A stretch of DNA of 21,036 nucleotides from CAYHZL01 sp964361075 (GCA_964361075.1 CAYHZL010000038.1:1-21036), one strand, 5' to 3'; shown: positions 1 through 7,088, numbered from the stretch's first letter. The notes: a model not told the origin generated them from the letters alone. Program-made: numbers and translations.

Positions 1-767
1 CTCTTTCCGTCATTTACAATCAGCACACCTTCGCCATACTCCAATGCAACTTCAACAGATTCAGCAATACGCGAACGCGCTTCCTTCTTTACCGCAATAC
101 GATCAACAACGATTTCGATATTATGAATTTTGTACCGGTCAATTTTCATTCCCTTCTGAATTTCTTGTACTTCCCCATCAACACGCGCACGCAGAAATCC
201 ATCTTTCACAATCTCATCGAACAACTCGCGGTAATGCCCTTTACGTCCTTTCACCACCGGCGCTAAAATCTGGATTTTTGTCCCAGTGGGAAGATTCATC
301 ACTGCATCAATAATTTGGTCAACACTTTGTTTCTGAACTTTCGTTCCGCACTTCACACAGAACTGCACACCTGCACGCGCAAAGAGCAAGCGAAGAAAAT
401 CATAAATCTCCGTTACCGTGCCGACTGTAGAACGCGGATTGTTGCTCACAGTTTTTTGTTCGATGGAAATTGCCGGACTTAATCCTTCGATGTATTCCAC
501 ATCGGGGCGTTCCATCAATCCGAGAAACTGGCGCGCGTAGGAAGAAAGTGTTTCAACGTAGCGCCGCTGTCCTTCTGCATAAATTGTATCGAAGGCAAGC
601 GACGACTTGCCGGAACCGGAAAGCCCGGTGATGACAGTTAATGTATCGCGCGGAATATTCACATCAATATTTTTGAGATTATGCTCGCGAGCGCCTCTGA
701 TAACAAGCATATTCTCTTCAGATGGTTCCGAAGGTACTATTTGTTTTTTGGGTGTTTGTTTCTTCAT
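1..767 (-). CDS. uvrA: Excinuclease ABC subunit A, N-terminal part (cut by window start)
   Basis: UvrA is the DNA-damage-recognising ATPase of nucleotide excision repair, loading UvrB at lesions in the cytoplasm. The first 255 codons are visible. Residues 48-56 read GLSGSGKSS, the first Walker A motif. They are followed by the very conserved stretch AFDTIYAEGQRRYVETLSSY and by RPDVEYIEGLSPAISIEQ. A C-x2-C pair (C137, C140) matches the cysteines after the leader segment in many UvrA proteins. The ATG at 767 is the first in frame; an internal Met (residue 20, MLVIRGA) is a possible shorter start, because the 19 residues before it are low-complexity and Lys/Pro/Glu-rich. The gene runs off the left edge, so the second ATPase half is not seen. 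Identification is secure from known family motifs. Confidence 0.97.
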   Translation of the reverse strand, partial: MKKQTPKKQIVPSEPSEENMLVIRGAREHNLKNIDVNIPRDTLTVITGLSGSGKSSLAFDTIYAEGQRRYVETLSSYARQFLGLMERPDVEYIEGLSPAISIEQKTVSNNPRSTVGTVTEIYDFLRLLFARAGVQFCVKCGTKVQKQSVDQIIDAVMNLPTGTKIQILAPVVKGRKGHYRELFDEIVKDGFLRARVDGEVQEIQKGMKIDRYKIHNIEIVVDRIAVKKEARSRIAESVEVALEYGEGVLIVNDGK

Positions 768-862
768 TGAAAAGGACAACAAAAAGGTGAAACAGAAAGT
801 TCAACAAGTAAGATATTGAGAGATGAGTGAAATTCAAAGAAGAAAAGAAAGGAAAGTAATTT

Positions 863-941
863 GCACCGATGGGCATCGGTGCCTACAATTTTCCGTAGGA
901 ACGCATGCCTCCCAAAGGAATTCCTTTGGAACATGCGTTCC
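863..941. repeat. Compound palindromic intergenic repeat between methyltransferase and uvrA
   Basis: Three perfect inverted repeats are stacked. GCACCGAT/ATCGGTGC with a 4-nt loop spans 863-882. CCTAC/GTAGG pairs 882-886 with 895-899. GGAACGCATG (898-907) pairs with CATGCGTTCC (932-941) and encloses the 18-nt perfect palindrome CCAAAGGAATTCCTTTGG (912-929). There is no T-run after any stem, so it is not a standard terminator. It looks like a compact interspersed palindromic element occupying the 191-bp gap upstream of uvrA, where it would fold in the uvrA leader or in read-through RNA. Confidence 0.8.
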
Positions 942-958
942 AGATGATTATGGAATAA

Positions 959-1501
959 TTATTTCTTCACAACCAATTCGAACGTAATATTTCTTACAGG
1001 AAAAATATTGGCGAGACGATTTTCATAAAAATCTTTTCGTTTGTTGGCGAACGCAACTATCATTGTGTCGAACCAATGCGCTTGCGTCAGTCCTTTTTCA
1101 TATTCAACCGAGTTCAATGCGAAGTGTGCAGACGAATATTGAAAATCGGCGTAGCTATTGTCTGAAAACAGATAATCAAATGAGCGCACACCGAAGAAAT
1201 GTTTGTGCGTCGGATCGGTATTGGCTTGCCGGTGAGGATAGAATGGAACAATAATCGTAATGTGCGCGGAAGGTTTTGCGATGCGGTGCAACTCTTCCAT
1301 TACCTTCAACACCTCATCAAGATGTTCGAGAACATTGTCGGCAATAATTTCATCGAAATGATTTTCGGGAAAGGGATACGGACAGAGATTGAGGTCGTGG
1401 ATTACATCGGCATCGGAACGCGGATTTACATCAATGCCAATCGCTCCGTTTCTTTTTCGCCTGCCACAACCAACATCGAGAATTTTACATTCATCCTTCA
1501 T
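959..1501 (-). CDS. Class I SAM-dependent methyltransferase, substrate unknown
   Basis: This is a 180-residue Methyltransf_11-like protein. Residues 7-13 (ILDVGCG) are the glycine-rich SAM-binding motif I, D24 in GIDVN is the expected acidic residue that binds the ribose, and FDEIIADNVLEHL is the motif IV/post-IV region. The protein is shorter than most family members, consisting of the core fold with little extra, and nothing identifies the substrate. The ATG at 1501 is forced: a TGA lies in the same frame two codons upstream. The first four codons (M-K-D-E) are part of a 7-bp tandem repeat. It is the last gene of a likely operon with the DUF58 gene (43-bp gap) and the TPR-like lipoprotein gene. 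A small-molecule, lipid or sugar methylation role is possible; the call stops at the fold. Confidence 0.88.
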   Translation of the reverse strand: MKDECKILDVGCGRRKRNGAIGIDVNPRSDADVIHDLNLCPYPFPENHFDEIIADNVLEHLDEVLKVMEELHRIAKPSAHITIIVPFYPHRQANTDPTHKHFFGVRSFDYLFSDNSYADFQYSSAHFALNSVEYEKGLTQAHWFDTMIVAFANKRKDFYENRLANIFPVRNITFELVVKK

Positions 1502-1538
1502 ACTTCATCTTTCATCCTTCATCCTTCATACTTCATCT
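1490..1538. repeat. Heptanucleotide tandem repeat, 7 units of TTCATNN
   Basis: Seven back-to-back 7-bp units on the plus strand read TTCAT followed by CC, AC, CT, CC, CC, AC, CT. The first three units are repeated exactly as the last three, giving a 21-bp higher-order copy. On the coding (minus) strand each unit contains an ATG (ATGAANN). Because 7 is not a multiple of 3, the ATGs rotate through all frames. The array covers the spacer between the DUF58 stop and the methyltransferase start and supplies the methyltransferase start codon and its first residues. Confidence 0.9.
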
Positions 1539-1543
1539 TTATC

Positions 1544-2461
1544 TCATCCAATTCGTTTTCGCTTGTTCAGATAATTAAACAACGCTACATCAAACGACGT
1601 CGCAGTATCGAGCAATACGTAATCAATTAAATTTTCGCGACATTCTTTTTTGTACCGTTCAATAAATGTGCGCATTGTTTTTTGATATTCGCGCTGAATA
1701 TGATACGGCTGCGTTGTGATCATGTCGCCGGTTTCTACGTCTTTAAAGATTGCATCATTGCCAAATGCAAAAGATTGTTCGAGCGGATCGAGTACGTGCA
1801 TCACAATCACTTCATGTCCATCGTGGCGAAAATGTTTCAGCGCTGTAATTATTTCATCGGGATTATCGAACAAATCACTCAGCACAATGATCAAGCCGCG
1901 ACGTGAAATGCGATCAGCCAAACGATTGAGTGAGAGCGCCGAGTGGGTTGCATTCGAAGGCGATGTGCGTTCAAGTTCTGCAAGAATGCGGTGCAGATGC
2001 GCTTTGGTTGCGCGCGGTGGAATGCTTGTGCGAATCTCTGCGTCGTACAAATACAACCCGACAGCATCGCGCTGCTGCATCATTAAGTATGAAAGCGCCG
2101 CGGCAACAAACGACGCATACGCAAATTTTGTAATCCGTTTTTCTTTTCCCGCCGCTATCTCCGACGCAAACGACATTGACGCGCTCGAATCCAAAATGAT
2201 GTGCGATTTTAAATTTGTTTCTTCTTCATACTGCTTGATGTAATAGCGGTCGGTTTTGCCGTACACTTTCCAATCAATGCGGCGAATTTCATCGCCCGGC
2301 ATATATTGCCGATGCTCGGCAAATTCCACACTAAAGCCGTGATACGGACTTTTGTGCAAGCCGGTAATGAATCCTTCAACGACCAAACGTGCACGCAGTT
2401 CCATATTTGCAAGTTTGGAAATTACTTCAGGTTGAAGATATGTTAATGGCGTCGTCTCCAC
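1544..2461 (-). CDS. DUF58 domain protein (VWA-like)
   Basis: This 305-residue protein carries the DUF58 signature around residues 55-70 (PGDEIRRIDWKVYGKTD), followed by a von Willebrand A-like region starting IILDSSASM. D91-S-S-A-S95 fits the metal-binding DxSxS (MIDAS) motif, and LIIVLSDLFD is the next conserved block. DUF58 proteins usually sit beside a MoxR AAA+ ATPase and are thought to help assemble or activate metal-dependent or envelope complexes. No moxR gene is in this window. The gene starts 2 bp after the stop of the lipoprotein gene, so the two are almost certainly co-transcribed, which suggests a shared envelope-related job. No transmembrane segment is evident. Family assignment is secure; function is unknown. 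Confidence 0.93.
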   Translation of the reverse strand: METTPLTYLQPEVISKLANMELRARLVVEGFITGLHKSPYHGFSVEFAEHRQYMPGDEIRRIDWKVYGKTDRYYIKQYEEETNLKSHIILDSSASMSFASEIAAGKEKRITKFAYASFVAAALSYLMMQQRDAVGLYLYDAEIRTSIPPRATKAHLHRILAELERTSPSNATHSALSLNRLADRISRRGLIIVLSDLFDNPDEIITALKHFRHDGHEVIVMHVLDPLEQSFAFGNDAIFKDVETGDMITTQPYHIQREYQKTMRTFIERYKKECRENLIDYVLLDTATSFDVALFNYLNKRKRIG

Positions 2462-2463
2462 GA

Positions 2464-2976
2464 TTATTTTTTTCTTTCATCGGCATTTGGTATGAAGATG
2501 CGCGGAGTTGGATGCGGAACAATTTCTTCAGGAGGTTTTCCTAACATCGACAATTCAAATCTTGCCGACTCGGCAAGCTGGTGATCGGGATATTCAGTCA
2601 AGAATGATTCGTACGCAAAACGAGCGCTGTCAATCATACGCAAATCGTTATTGTAAATAAATCCGATGAGAAATTGCGCCACCGGTGTTGGCTGCAGATC
2701 GGGATAGCGTTCAACGAACAGTTTGTAATAATTCAATCCGATGCGCGATTCTTTTTTGACGCGGTAATACGTTTCTGCAAGAAGAAAAAGTGATGCGGGG
2801 GCAAATTTTCCTTTCGGGTACTCTTGTATTATTTTTTGCGACATTACAATAGTTGAATCTACATTGTTATTCTTCTTCGCACTCTCAACACGTTTCCATA
2901 ATTCTTCTTCAGATAATTTGCCGCAACTTAGAATGAAGAGCGATGTAGTAGCAAGAACGAACAATGTGTTTCTCAT
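2464..2976 (-). CDS. Predicted lipoprotein with TPR/BamD-YbgF-like repeats
   Basis: I chose the ATG at 2976 rather than the in-frame ATG at 3000. It gives a clean lipoprotein signal peptide (MRNTLFVLATTSLFILSC, modified Cys at 18, followed by Gly, so probably outer-membrane sorted). It also has an AAAGGA Shine-Dalgarno at 2986-2991 with a 9-nt spacer. The mature part of about 150 residues has helical repeats of tetratricopeptide type, visible in phrases such as YYKLFVERYPD and FAYESFLTEYPDHQLAESARFELS, resembling BamD/YbgF TPRs. It ends in a short Pro/Arg/Lys-rich tail. It probably acts as a periplasmic scaffold anchored in the outer membrane. The gene lies 2 bp upstream of DUF58, so partnership is likely. 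The exact partner is unknown. Confidence 0.85.
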   Translation of the reverse strand: MRNTLFVLATTSLFILSCGKLSEEELWKRVESAKKNNNVDSTIVMSQKIIQEYPKGKFAPASLFLLAETYYRVKKESRIGLNYYKLFVERYPDLQPTPVAQFLIGFIYNNDLRMIDSARFAYESFLTEYPDHQLAESARFELSMLGKPPEEIVPHPTPRIFIPNADERKK

Positions 2977-3020
2977 AATTATTTTTCCTTTAGAATCCAT
3001 TCAAAAAAACATCTGCATAA

Positions 3021-3116
3021 CGTCATCGCGAGGATCCGCCGTAGGCGGAGACGCGGCGATCTTTATTTTCATATAAAAGTGTAAGATTGCTTCGACAAAA
3101 AACGTCTCGCAATGAC
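3021..3116. repeat. Interspersed palindromic repeat, GTCATTGCGAG family (copy 1)
   Basis: The ends GTCATCGCGAG and CTCGCAATGAC form an imperfect inverted repeat (one mismatch). Inside are a CCGCC-GTA-GGCGG hairpin and a GCGATCTT/AAGATTGC pairing. The same design recurs at 13742-13833. Sequences of this kind, with GTCATTGCGAG ends and GAAGCAATCT interiors, are familiar as intergenic repeats in many unrelated bacteria. The element fills most of the 160-bp space between rsmB and the lipoprotein gene. Confidence 0.82.
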
Positions 3117-3136
3117 TATGTGTTAAAAATTTCAAC

Positions 3137-4438
3137 CTATGACTTTCGTTTCATCACGGCGGCAAAAAATCCATCGGTTCCGTGAATGTGCGGATACAAT
3201 TGAAAATATTTTTTTTCACCGAGTGATGCAAGTCCGTACCGTTCCAATTTTTTTGCAGGCGAAACTAATTCGAATTCAGGATGCTCGGATAAAAATCGTT
3301 CAACAACTTCTTCGTTTTCGGCGCGCATGGTTGTACAGGTTGCATACACGAGCGTGCCGTTCGGTTTTACACACTCTGCATACTGTGCGATGATGCGATG
3401 CTGCTTCGCGCTGACTTCCTGCACAGTTTTTTCTGTAACACGCCACTTCATCGCCGGATTGCGCCGCAACGTTCCAATGCCGCTGCACGGTGCATCAATC
3501 AACACATAGTCTGCACACTGAACAAGTTCTTCCGGCAGTGTGTGCTCATCAATTACTTTCGACCGAATTGTGGAAACACCGCTGCGTTTGATTCGCTTTT
3601 CCATATTGGCAAGCCGCTTCGTGTGAACATCGAGCGCAAAAATTTCTCCTCGGTTTCCCATCAATGCGGCAAGTTCCAGCGCTTTGCCGCCGGCGCCGGT
3701 ACATGCATCAACAACTTTTGCTCGCGGTTTCGGATCAACAAGCAACGGCAGCAACTGACTTCCTTCATCTTGCATTTCAAAAAATCCGGCACGAAACCCG
3801 CGCAACACAAAGACATTCATTCTTTTTTTTACGTGCAGACCAAACGGAGAATAGTGCGTGCGCTCGGTTTCAATTCCTTCCGAACGAAAATATTCTTCGC
3901 ATTGTTCAACAGTAGTCTTCAGGGTATTCACTCGAAGCGTAATCGGCGCCGGCGTGTTAATCGACTTGCACATCTGCACCGTTTCATCTTCACCAAATTG
4001 CTTGATCCAAACTTCGAGAAGCCATTCAGGAAAAGAATATTCAACGGCAAGCGCTGTAACACGGTTGACTTCATTCGGCTGCATGTGTGTTGCATCGCGT
4101 AATTCCTGAAATTTTTTTTCATTCAACAATTCGGAATAATCGGCAGAAAGTATTGTTGCATATTCAGCATCAAACATCAGTAGATATGCACTGCACAAAT
4201 ACATAGCATGTTCTTGTTCTGAATGAGATTGAAAAGAAAGTTGCGCAAGATGCCACTCTAATTTTTTCTTGTACCGAATCATTCCGTACGTCGTTTCGGC
4301 AACAAATTTTCTATCGTGCGAGCCGAGATATTTATGATTCCGAAAAAATATTCCCATCAATTTATCCGCCGCACCGGTGTGGTGAATAATTTCAGTGTAC
4401 AATTCTACAGTATGTCCGATTAACGAAGATATTTTCAC
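3137..4438 (-). CDS. rsmB: 16S rRNA m5C methyltransferase, RsmB/NOP family
   Basis: This 433-residue protein is predicted to methylate cytosine-5 in 16S rRNA using SAM. The N-terminal 140 residues look like the NusB-type RNA-binding domain that distinguishes RsmB from other NOP-family enzymes. The catalytic half shows motif I at 244-252 (DACTGAGGK; the family usually has DACAAPGGK, so this is a variant), motif IV DAPCSG with C318, and motif VI YATCTT with C368. The motif VI cysteine is the expected nucleophile and the motif IV cysteine the release residue. EMQDEGSQ is also typical. The gene follows the isoaspartyl peptidase gene by 15 bp, implying one transcript from the kinase promoter. The enzyme class is very secure; the exact modified base (C967 in E. 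coli) is inferred from the NusB-like domain. Confidence 0.93.
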   Translation of the reverse strand: MKISSLIGHTVELYTEIIHHTGAADKLMGIFFRNHKYLGSHDRKFVAETTYGMIRYKKKLEWHLAQLSFQSHSEQEHAMYLCSAYLLMFDAEYATILSADYSELLNEKKFQELRDATHMQPNEVNRVTALAVEYSFPEWLLEVWIKQFGEDETVQMCKSINTPAPITLRVNTLKTTVEQCEEYFRSEGIETERTHYSPFGLHVKKRMNVFVLRGFRAGFFEMQDEGSQLLPLLVDPKPRAKVVDACTGAGGKALELAALMGNRGEIFALDVHTKRLANMEKRIKRSGVSTIRSKVIDEHTLPEELVQCADYVLIDAPCSGIGTLRRNPAMKWRVTEKTVQEVSAKQHRIIAQYAECVKPNGTLVYATCTTMRAENEEVVERFLSEHPEFELVSPAKKLERYGLASLGEKKYFQLYPHIHGTDGFFAAVMKRKS

Positions 4439-4453
4439 GGGCAGGAAAAAAAA

Positions 4454-5359
4454 TTATACTTCAACAACAGATGCTTGCATTTCTGATGTGCGATATGCAC
4501 GAGCCATACGTGGTGTATTGAATGCAACCGATGGGATTCCTTTATTATTGAGAACGATAACGCCGCCGAAACCTTCTGCCTTTTTTGCAAGCCGCTCAAT
4601 CGCTTGCGCACCGGCGTGCACACCATCGCCGCCATTTCGTTCTAAAAAATCAACAACTGTTTTTGCAAGTACAACTTTGATAATTGCTTCACCCCATCCG
4701 GTACACGAAACGCCGCCGATGCCGCTATCAGCATAATTGCCGCAACCAATTAATGGTGAATCGCCGATTCTTCCGGGATACTTATTCGGCGTACCGCCTG
4801 TTGAAGTGCCCGCAACAATATTTCCATCTGTATCCATCGCCACTGCGCCGACAGTATCGCTCGGCATTTTTTTTCGGAACGATTCTTTCGTGGAATAATT
4901 TTTTTGCGACTGCACCGTTCGCCACCGTTCTAATTCACGTCCCACTAATAATTCATCATCGGTGCATTGTTCGATGCCGTGTTCGATGCCAAAATGTACT
5001 GCGCCTTTACCGGAAAGAAGAACATGTTCACTCTTCTCCATAACTAAACGCGCCAACGAAATGGGATGACGCACTTGCTGCACAGCCGCAACGGCACCAC
5101 AGCGAAATGTTGTGCCGTTCATGATGCTGGCATCTAATTCAATTTCACCTGCCGCATTAAGAAAAGAACCACGCCCTGCATCAAACGTCGGGTCATCTTC
5201 TAAAAAATGAATGGCTTGTTCGACTGCATCAACTGCATCGCCGCCGCCTGAAAGAATTTTCCATCCACGTTCTAACGCCTGCTGCACGCCATACTGATGT
5301 GCTTCAACTAAATCATCGGGAATATCCCACGCACCGCCATGTACAATTAACGATATCAT
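4454..5359 (-). CDS. iaaA: Isoaspartyl peptidase / L-asparaginase (Ntn hydrolase)
   Basis: This 301-residue enzyme of the plant-type asparaginase family hydrolyses beta-aspartyl (isoaspartyl) dipeptides and asparagine. The family is made as a precursor that cuts itself just before a threonine. Here the cut should fall before T169 in SDTVGAVAMD, giving two subunits. The substrate-binding segment STGGTPNKYPGRIGDSPLIGCGNYAD is strongly conserved, and the N-terminus ISLIVHGGAW matches the family start. The residue before the nucleophile is Asp, as in glycosylasparaginases, rather than Gly as in E. coli IaaA. There is no signal peptide, so it is cytoplasmic. It starts 9 bp after the kinase stop with no clear Shine-Dalgarno. 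The call is secure; preference between asparagine and isoaspartyl peptides cannot be read from sequence. Confidence 0.95.
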   Translation of the reverse strand: MISLIVHGGAWDIPDDLVEAHQYGVQQALERGWKILSGGGDAVDAVEQAIHFLEDDPTFDAGRGSFLNAAGEIELDASIMNGTTFRCGAVAAVQQVRHPISLARLVMEKSEHVLLSGKGAVHFGIEHGIEQCTDDELLVGRELERWRTVQSQKNYSTKESFRKKMPSDTVGAVAMDTDGNIVAGTSTGGTPNKYPGRIGDSPLIGCGNYADSGIGGVSCTGWGEAIIKVVLAKTVVDFLERNGGDGVHAGAQAIERLAKKAEGFGGVIVLNNKGIPSVAFNTPRMARAYRTSEMQASVVEV

Positions 5360-5368
5360 TTTTTTATT

Positions 5369-6505
5369 TCAGAATGGAATGGAAAAATAAAACTTTGTGC
5401 CTTTACCTTCAATACTTTCAACCCAGATAACTCCATCATGTGCTTCAACAATATTTTTACAGATTGCAAGTCCGAGCCCTGTCCCTTTTTCAGAAGACAT
5501 TCTTGCCGATTTTACTTGACGATATTTATCGAACAACAGTGGTATATCATCTTCCGCAATACCAACGCCCGAATCAGCAAACGAAACAATAACTGCCGGC
5601 AATAGAATTGTTTGTACAGACAAAGCCGGACTTGGTGTTTCTGCTATTTCAATATTTACGGTAATTGTTCCTTTCTCACCGGTAAATTTCACGGCATTTG
5701 CAAAAAGGTTTTCAACAACCTGTTGAATTTTTTGAATATCTATCGGCAGAATTATTTCTTTGTCTGCAAAATCAATTTTAATCTGAATTTCTTTTTTTGT
5801 CGCAAGTGGTTTAAGACGTGCAATACTTTCGAGAACGACTGAACAAATATCTGTGCTTGTTTTGTTGAGTGTTACATAATTTGATTCAAGTTTGGAAAGA
5901 TCGAGAATGTCATTTATTATATCGAGCATGTGATTGCTGGAACTACCCATCATAGACAACATTTCATTTCGCGTTTCATCATCATACTCCTCACCATCTT
6001 GTAAAAGCTGGACAAATGCGTTCACTGCAGTTAATGGTCCGCGTAAATCGTGCACAAGCATCGAAATAAAATCATTCTGAAGCTGTTTTAATTTTTTTTC
6101 TGCAATGGACATACGCAGAAGTGAACGCACACGCACGACTAATTCCGGCGCTTCGATCGGTTTTATCAAATACTCATTCACACCAAGAAGGAATCCTTCT
6201 TCCATCGAATGGGCATCGCGCATATTACCCGTCAAAAATATTACAGGTAATTCTTTAGTTCTTTTATTTTCACGTATTGTCTTTAATGTTTCAAATCCAT
6301 CGAGCACCGGCATTGAAATATCTAACAACACAAGATCAATATTTTCATTCGTGAGCACATCAAGCCCCTCTTGCCCGTTCAGTGCAGTAAACGTCTTATA
6401 ACCGTCTTGATTAAGAATTGCAGAAAATGTTTTTACATTATGAATTTCGTCATCAACAATTAAAATTGAATGTTGTGTGCTAGTACTCAGTGTTATTGAT
6501 TCCAT
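5369..6505 (-). CDS. Hybrid response regulator-histidine kinase (REC-HisKA-HATPase)
   Basis: This 378-residue soluble signalling protein has a receiver domain at the N-terminus: acidic pair D18/D19, phosphoacceptor D62 in LLDISMP, T92 and K115. The HisKA H-box VHDLRGPL follows with H152, then the ATPase domain with N-box NLFAN (266-270), G1 DSGVG (311-315) and G2 GTGLGLA (341-347). There are no transmembrane segments or PAS/GAF sensor, so the input is probably phosphate from another kinase onto D62, which then tunes the C-terminal kinase. It is the first gene of a tight group with the isoaspartyl peptidase and rsmB. A good promoter with its -10 box inside a palindrome lies about 60 bp upstream. 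The partner response regulator is not in the window. Confidence 0.95.
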   Translation of the reverse strand: MESITLSTSTQHSILIVDDEIHNVKTFSAILNQDGYKTFTALNGQEGLDVLTNENIDLVLLDISMPVLDGFETLKTIRENKRTKELPVIFLTGNMRDAHSMEEGFLLGVNEYLIKPIEAPELVVRVRSLLRMSIAEKKLKQLQNDFISMLVHDLRGPLTAVNAFVQLLQDGEEYDDETRNEMLSMMGSSSNHMLDIINDILDLSKLESNYVTLNKTSTDICSVVLESIARLKPLATKKEIQIKIDFADKEIILPIDIQKIQQVVENLFANAVKFTGEKGTITVNIEIAETPSPALSVQTILLPAVIVSFADSGVGIAEDDIPLLFDKYRQVKSARMSSEKGTGLGLAICKNIVEAHDGVIWVESIEGKGTKFYFSIPF

Positions 6506-6556
6506 TTAAAATAATTCCTGCAGAATACTGCTTCTCAGTAATAAATTTAATATTCT

Positions 6557-6592
6557 CAAGTACATTATACTTGGTAATTAGTCTAAAATCAA
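6557..6592 (-). promoter_or_regulatory. Sigma70-type promoter for kinase operon, with palindrome over -10
   Basis: On the minus strand TTGATT (6592-6587) and TATAAT (6569-6564) are separated by exactly 17 bp, a strong match to sigma70 consensus. The -10 box is the core of the palindrome CAAGTA-TAATG-TACTTG (6573-6557), so a dimeric repressor could sit on it. A start point near 6557 would leave a leader of about 50 nt before the ATG at 6505. The upstream gene is closed by a terminator at 6618-6662, so this promoter should be the main one for the kinase gene. Confidence 0.65.
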
Positions 6593-6617
6593 ATCCTCTG
6601 GATTAATCTTACAGGCT

Positions 6618-6662
6618 ATAAAAAAAACTGCTCCAGTGCTTATGTTAGGCACCAGAGCAGTT
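6618..6662 (-). terminator. Rho-independent terminator of the zinc-ribbon membrane protein gene
   Basis: On the minus strand AACTGCTCTGGTGC pairs with GCACTGGAGCAGTT (14 bp with two G-U pairs, 9-nt loop), directly followed by an uninterrupted T-run. It lies about 40 bp after the stop codon at 6699 and just upstream of the kinase promoter. This is the clearest terminator in the window. Confidence 0.93.
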
Positions 6663-6698
6663 AAAGAAACGAAAAAGAAATCAAATAAAAATATCTTG

Positions 6699-6947
6699 CT
6701 AATGATGGTGAATTAAATGCCCCATGTATCCGCAATGTGGACACTGTTGAGCCTTTCTATCTAGTAAAGTAAATTGCTTTTCAACATAATTCAATGCAAT
6801 TAAAATACCAATAGCAAAAATATAAAATAGCTCGTACGGAAATATAAATAGCGCAAATCCAAAAATAGCAGCTAATATGGCTAAATAAAAAAATAGCACG
6901 AACACCTTCTGGGTAACGACGGTAGTTCCACACTTAGGGCAACTCAT
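6699..6947 (-). CDS. Small zinc-ribbon membrane protein, function unknown
   Basis: The 82-residue protein begins MSCPKCG and has a second CPHCG near residue 73. The two Cys-x2-Cys knuckles could join as one four-cysteine zinc site. Between them are two hydrophobic helices (about residues 15-33 and 37-54) with a very short turn, so both knuckles would lie on the same, probably cytoplasmic, side of the inner membrane. The last residues are HLIHHH, a possible extra metal-binding tail. The gene has the best Shine-Dalgarno in the window and its own terminator, so it is likely a well-expressed single-gene unit. I do not recognise a named family. Being real is supported by the start signal, terminator and paired motifs. 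Confidence 0.85.
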   Translation of the reverse strand: MSCPKCGTTVVTQKVFVLFFYLAILAAIFGFALFIFPYELFYIFAIGILIALNYVEKQFTLLDRKAQQCPHCGYMGHLIHHH

Positions 6948-6952
6948 ATTTT

Positions 6953-6957
6953 CCTCC
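6953..6957 (-). promoter_or_regulatory. Strong Shine-Dalgarno (GGAGG) for the zinc-ribbon gene
   Basis: AAAGGAGG is followed by 5 nt and then the ATG at 6947. Most other starts in the window have weak purine-rich leaders or none, so this site stands out and fixes the start codon. Confidence 0.85.
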
Positions 6958-6968
6958 TTTTTTTGTAT

Positions 6969-7088
6969 TCAATATAGAATAGAAAGTATATCATCGCAGT
7001 GATAGTCATCAATTCTTAGACCATAAATTTTTCGCACTTCTTCGAGCATAATGAGCGTTTTTTTAATCACATCATGAATATTTTGCAT
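6969..7088 (-). CDS. Possible small protein of 39 residues
   Basis: An open frame encodes MQNIHDVIKK, then TLIMLEEVRKIYGLRIDDYH and CDDILSILY. The composition is protein-like: a predicted amphipathic helix with Ile/Leu/Val at helical spacing, then an acidic Asp-rich end. No Shine-Dalgarno is visible and the frame ends only 21 bp before the zinc-ribbon start, so it could be a leader peptide for that gene, a remnant of a larger gene's C-terminus, or chance. It lies between divergently read genes, in an otherwise empty 220-bp gap. I do not recognise it. Confidence 0.35.
   Translation of the reverse strand: MQNIHDVIKKTLIMLEEVRKIYGLRIDDYHCDDILSILY

Noticed and set aside
1490..1538. CRISPR-like array
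   Set aside because: Units are 7 bp and contiguous without spacers.
1716..2243. A 175-codon plus-strand open frame
   Set aside because: Antisense to the DUF58 gene, Ser/Ala-rich with no domain pattern.
3398..4102. A 234-codon open frame on the plus strand
   Set aside because: It lies wholly antisense to rsmB, whose motifs are intact, and its translation is low-complexity and His/Arg/Phe-rich as expected of a shadow frame.
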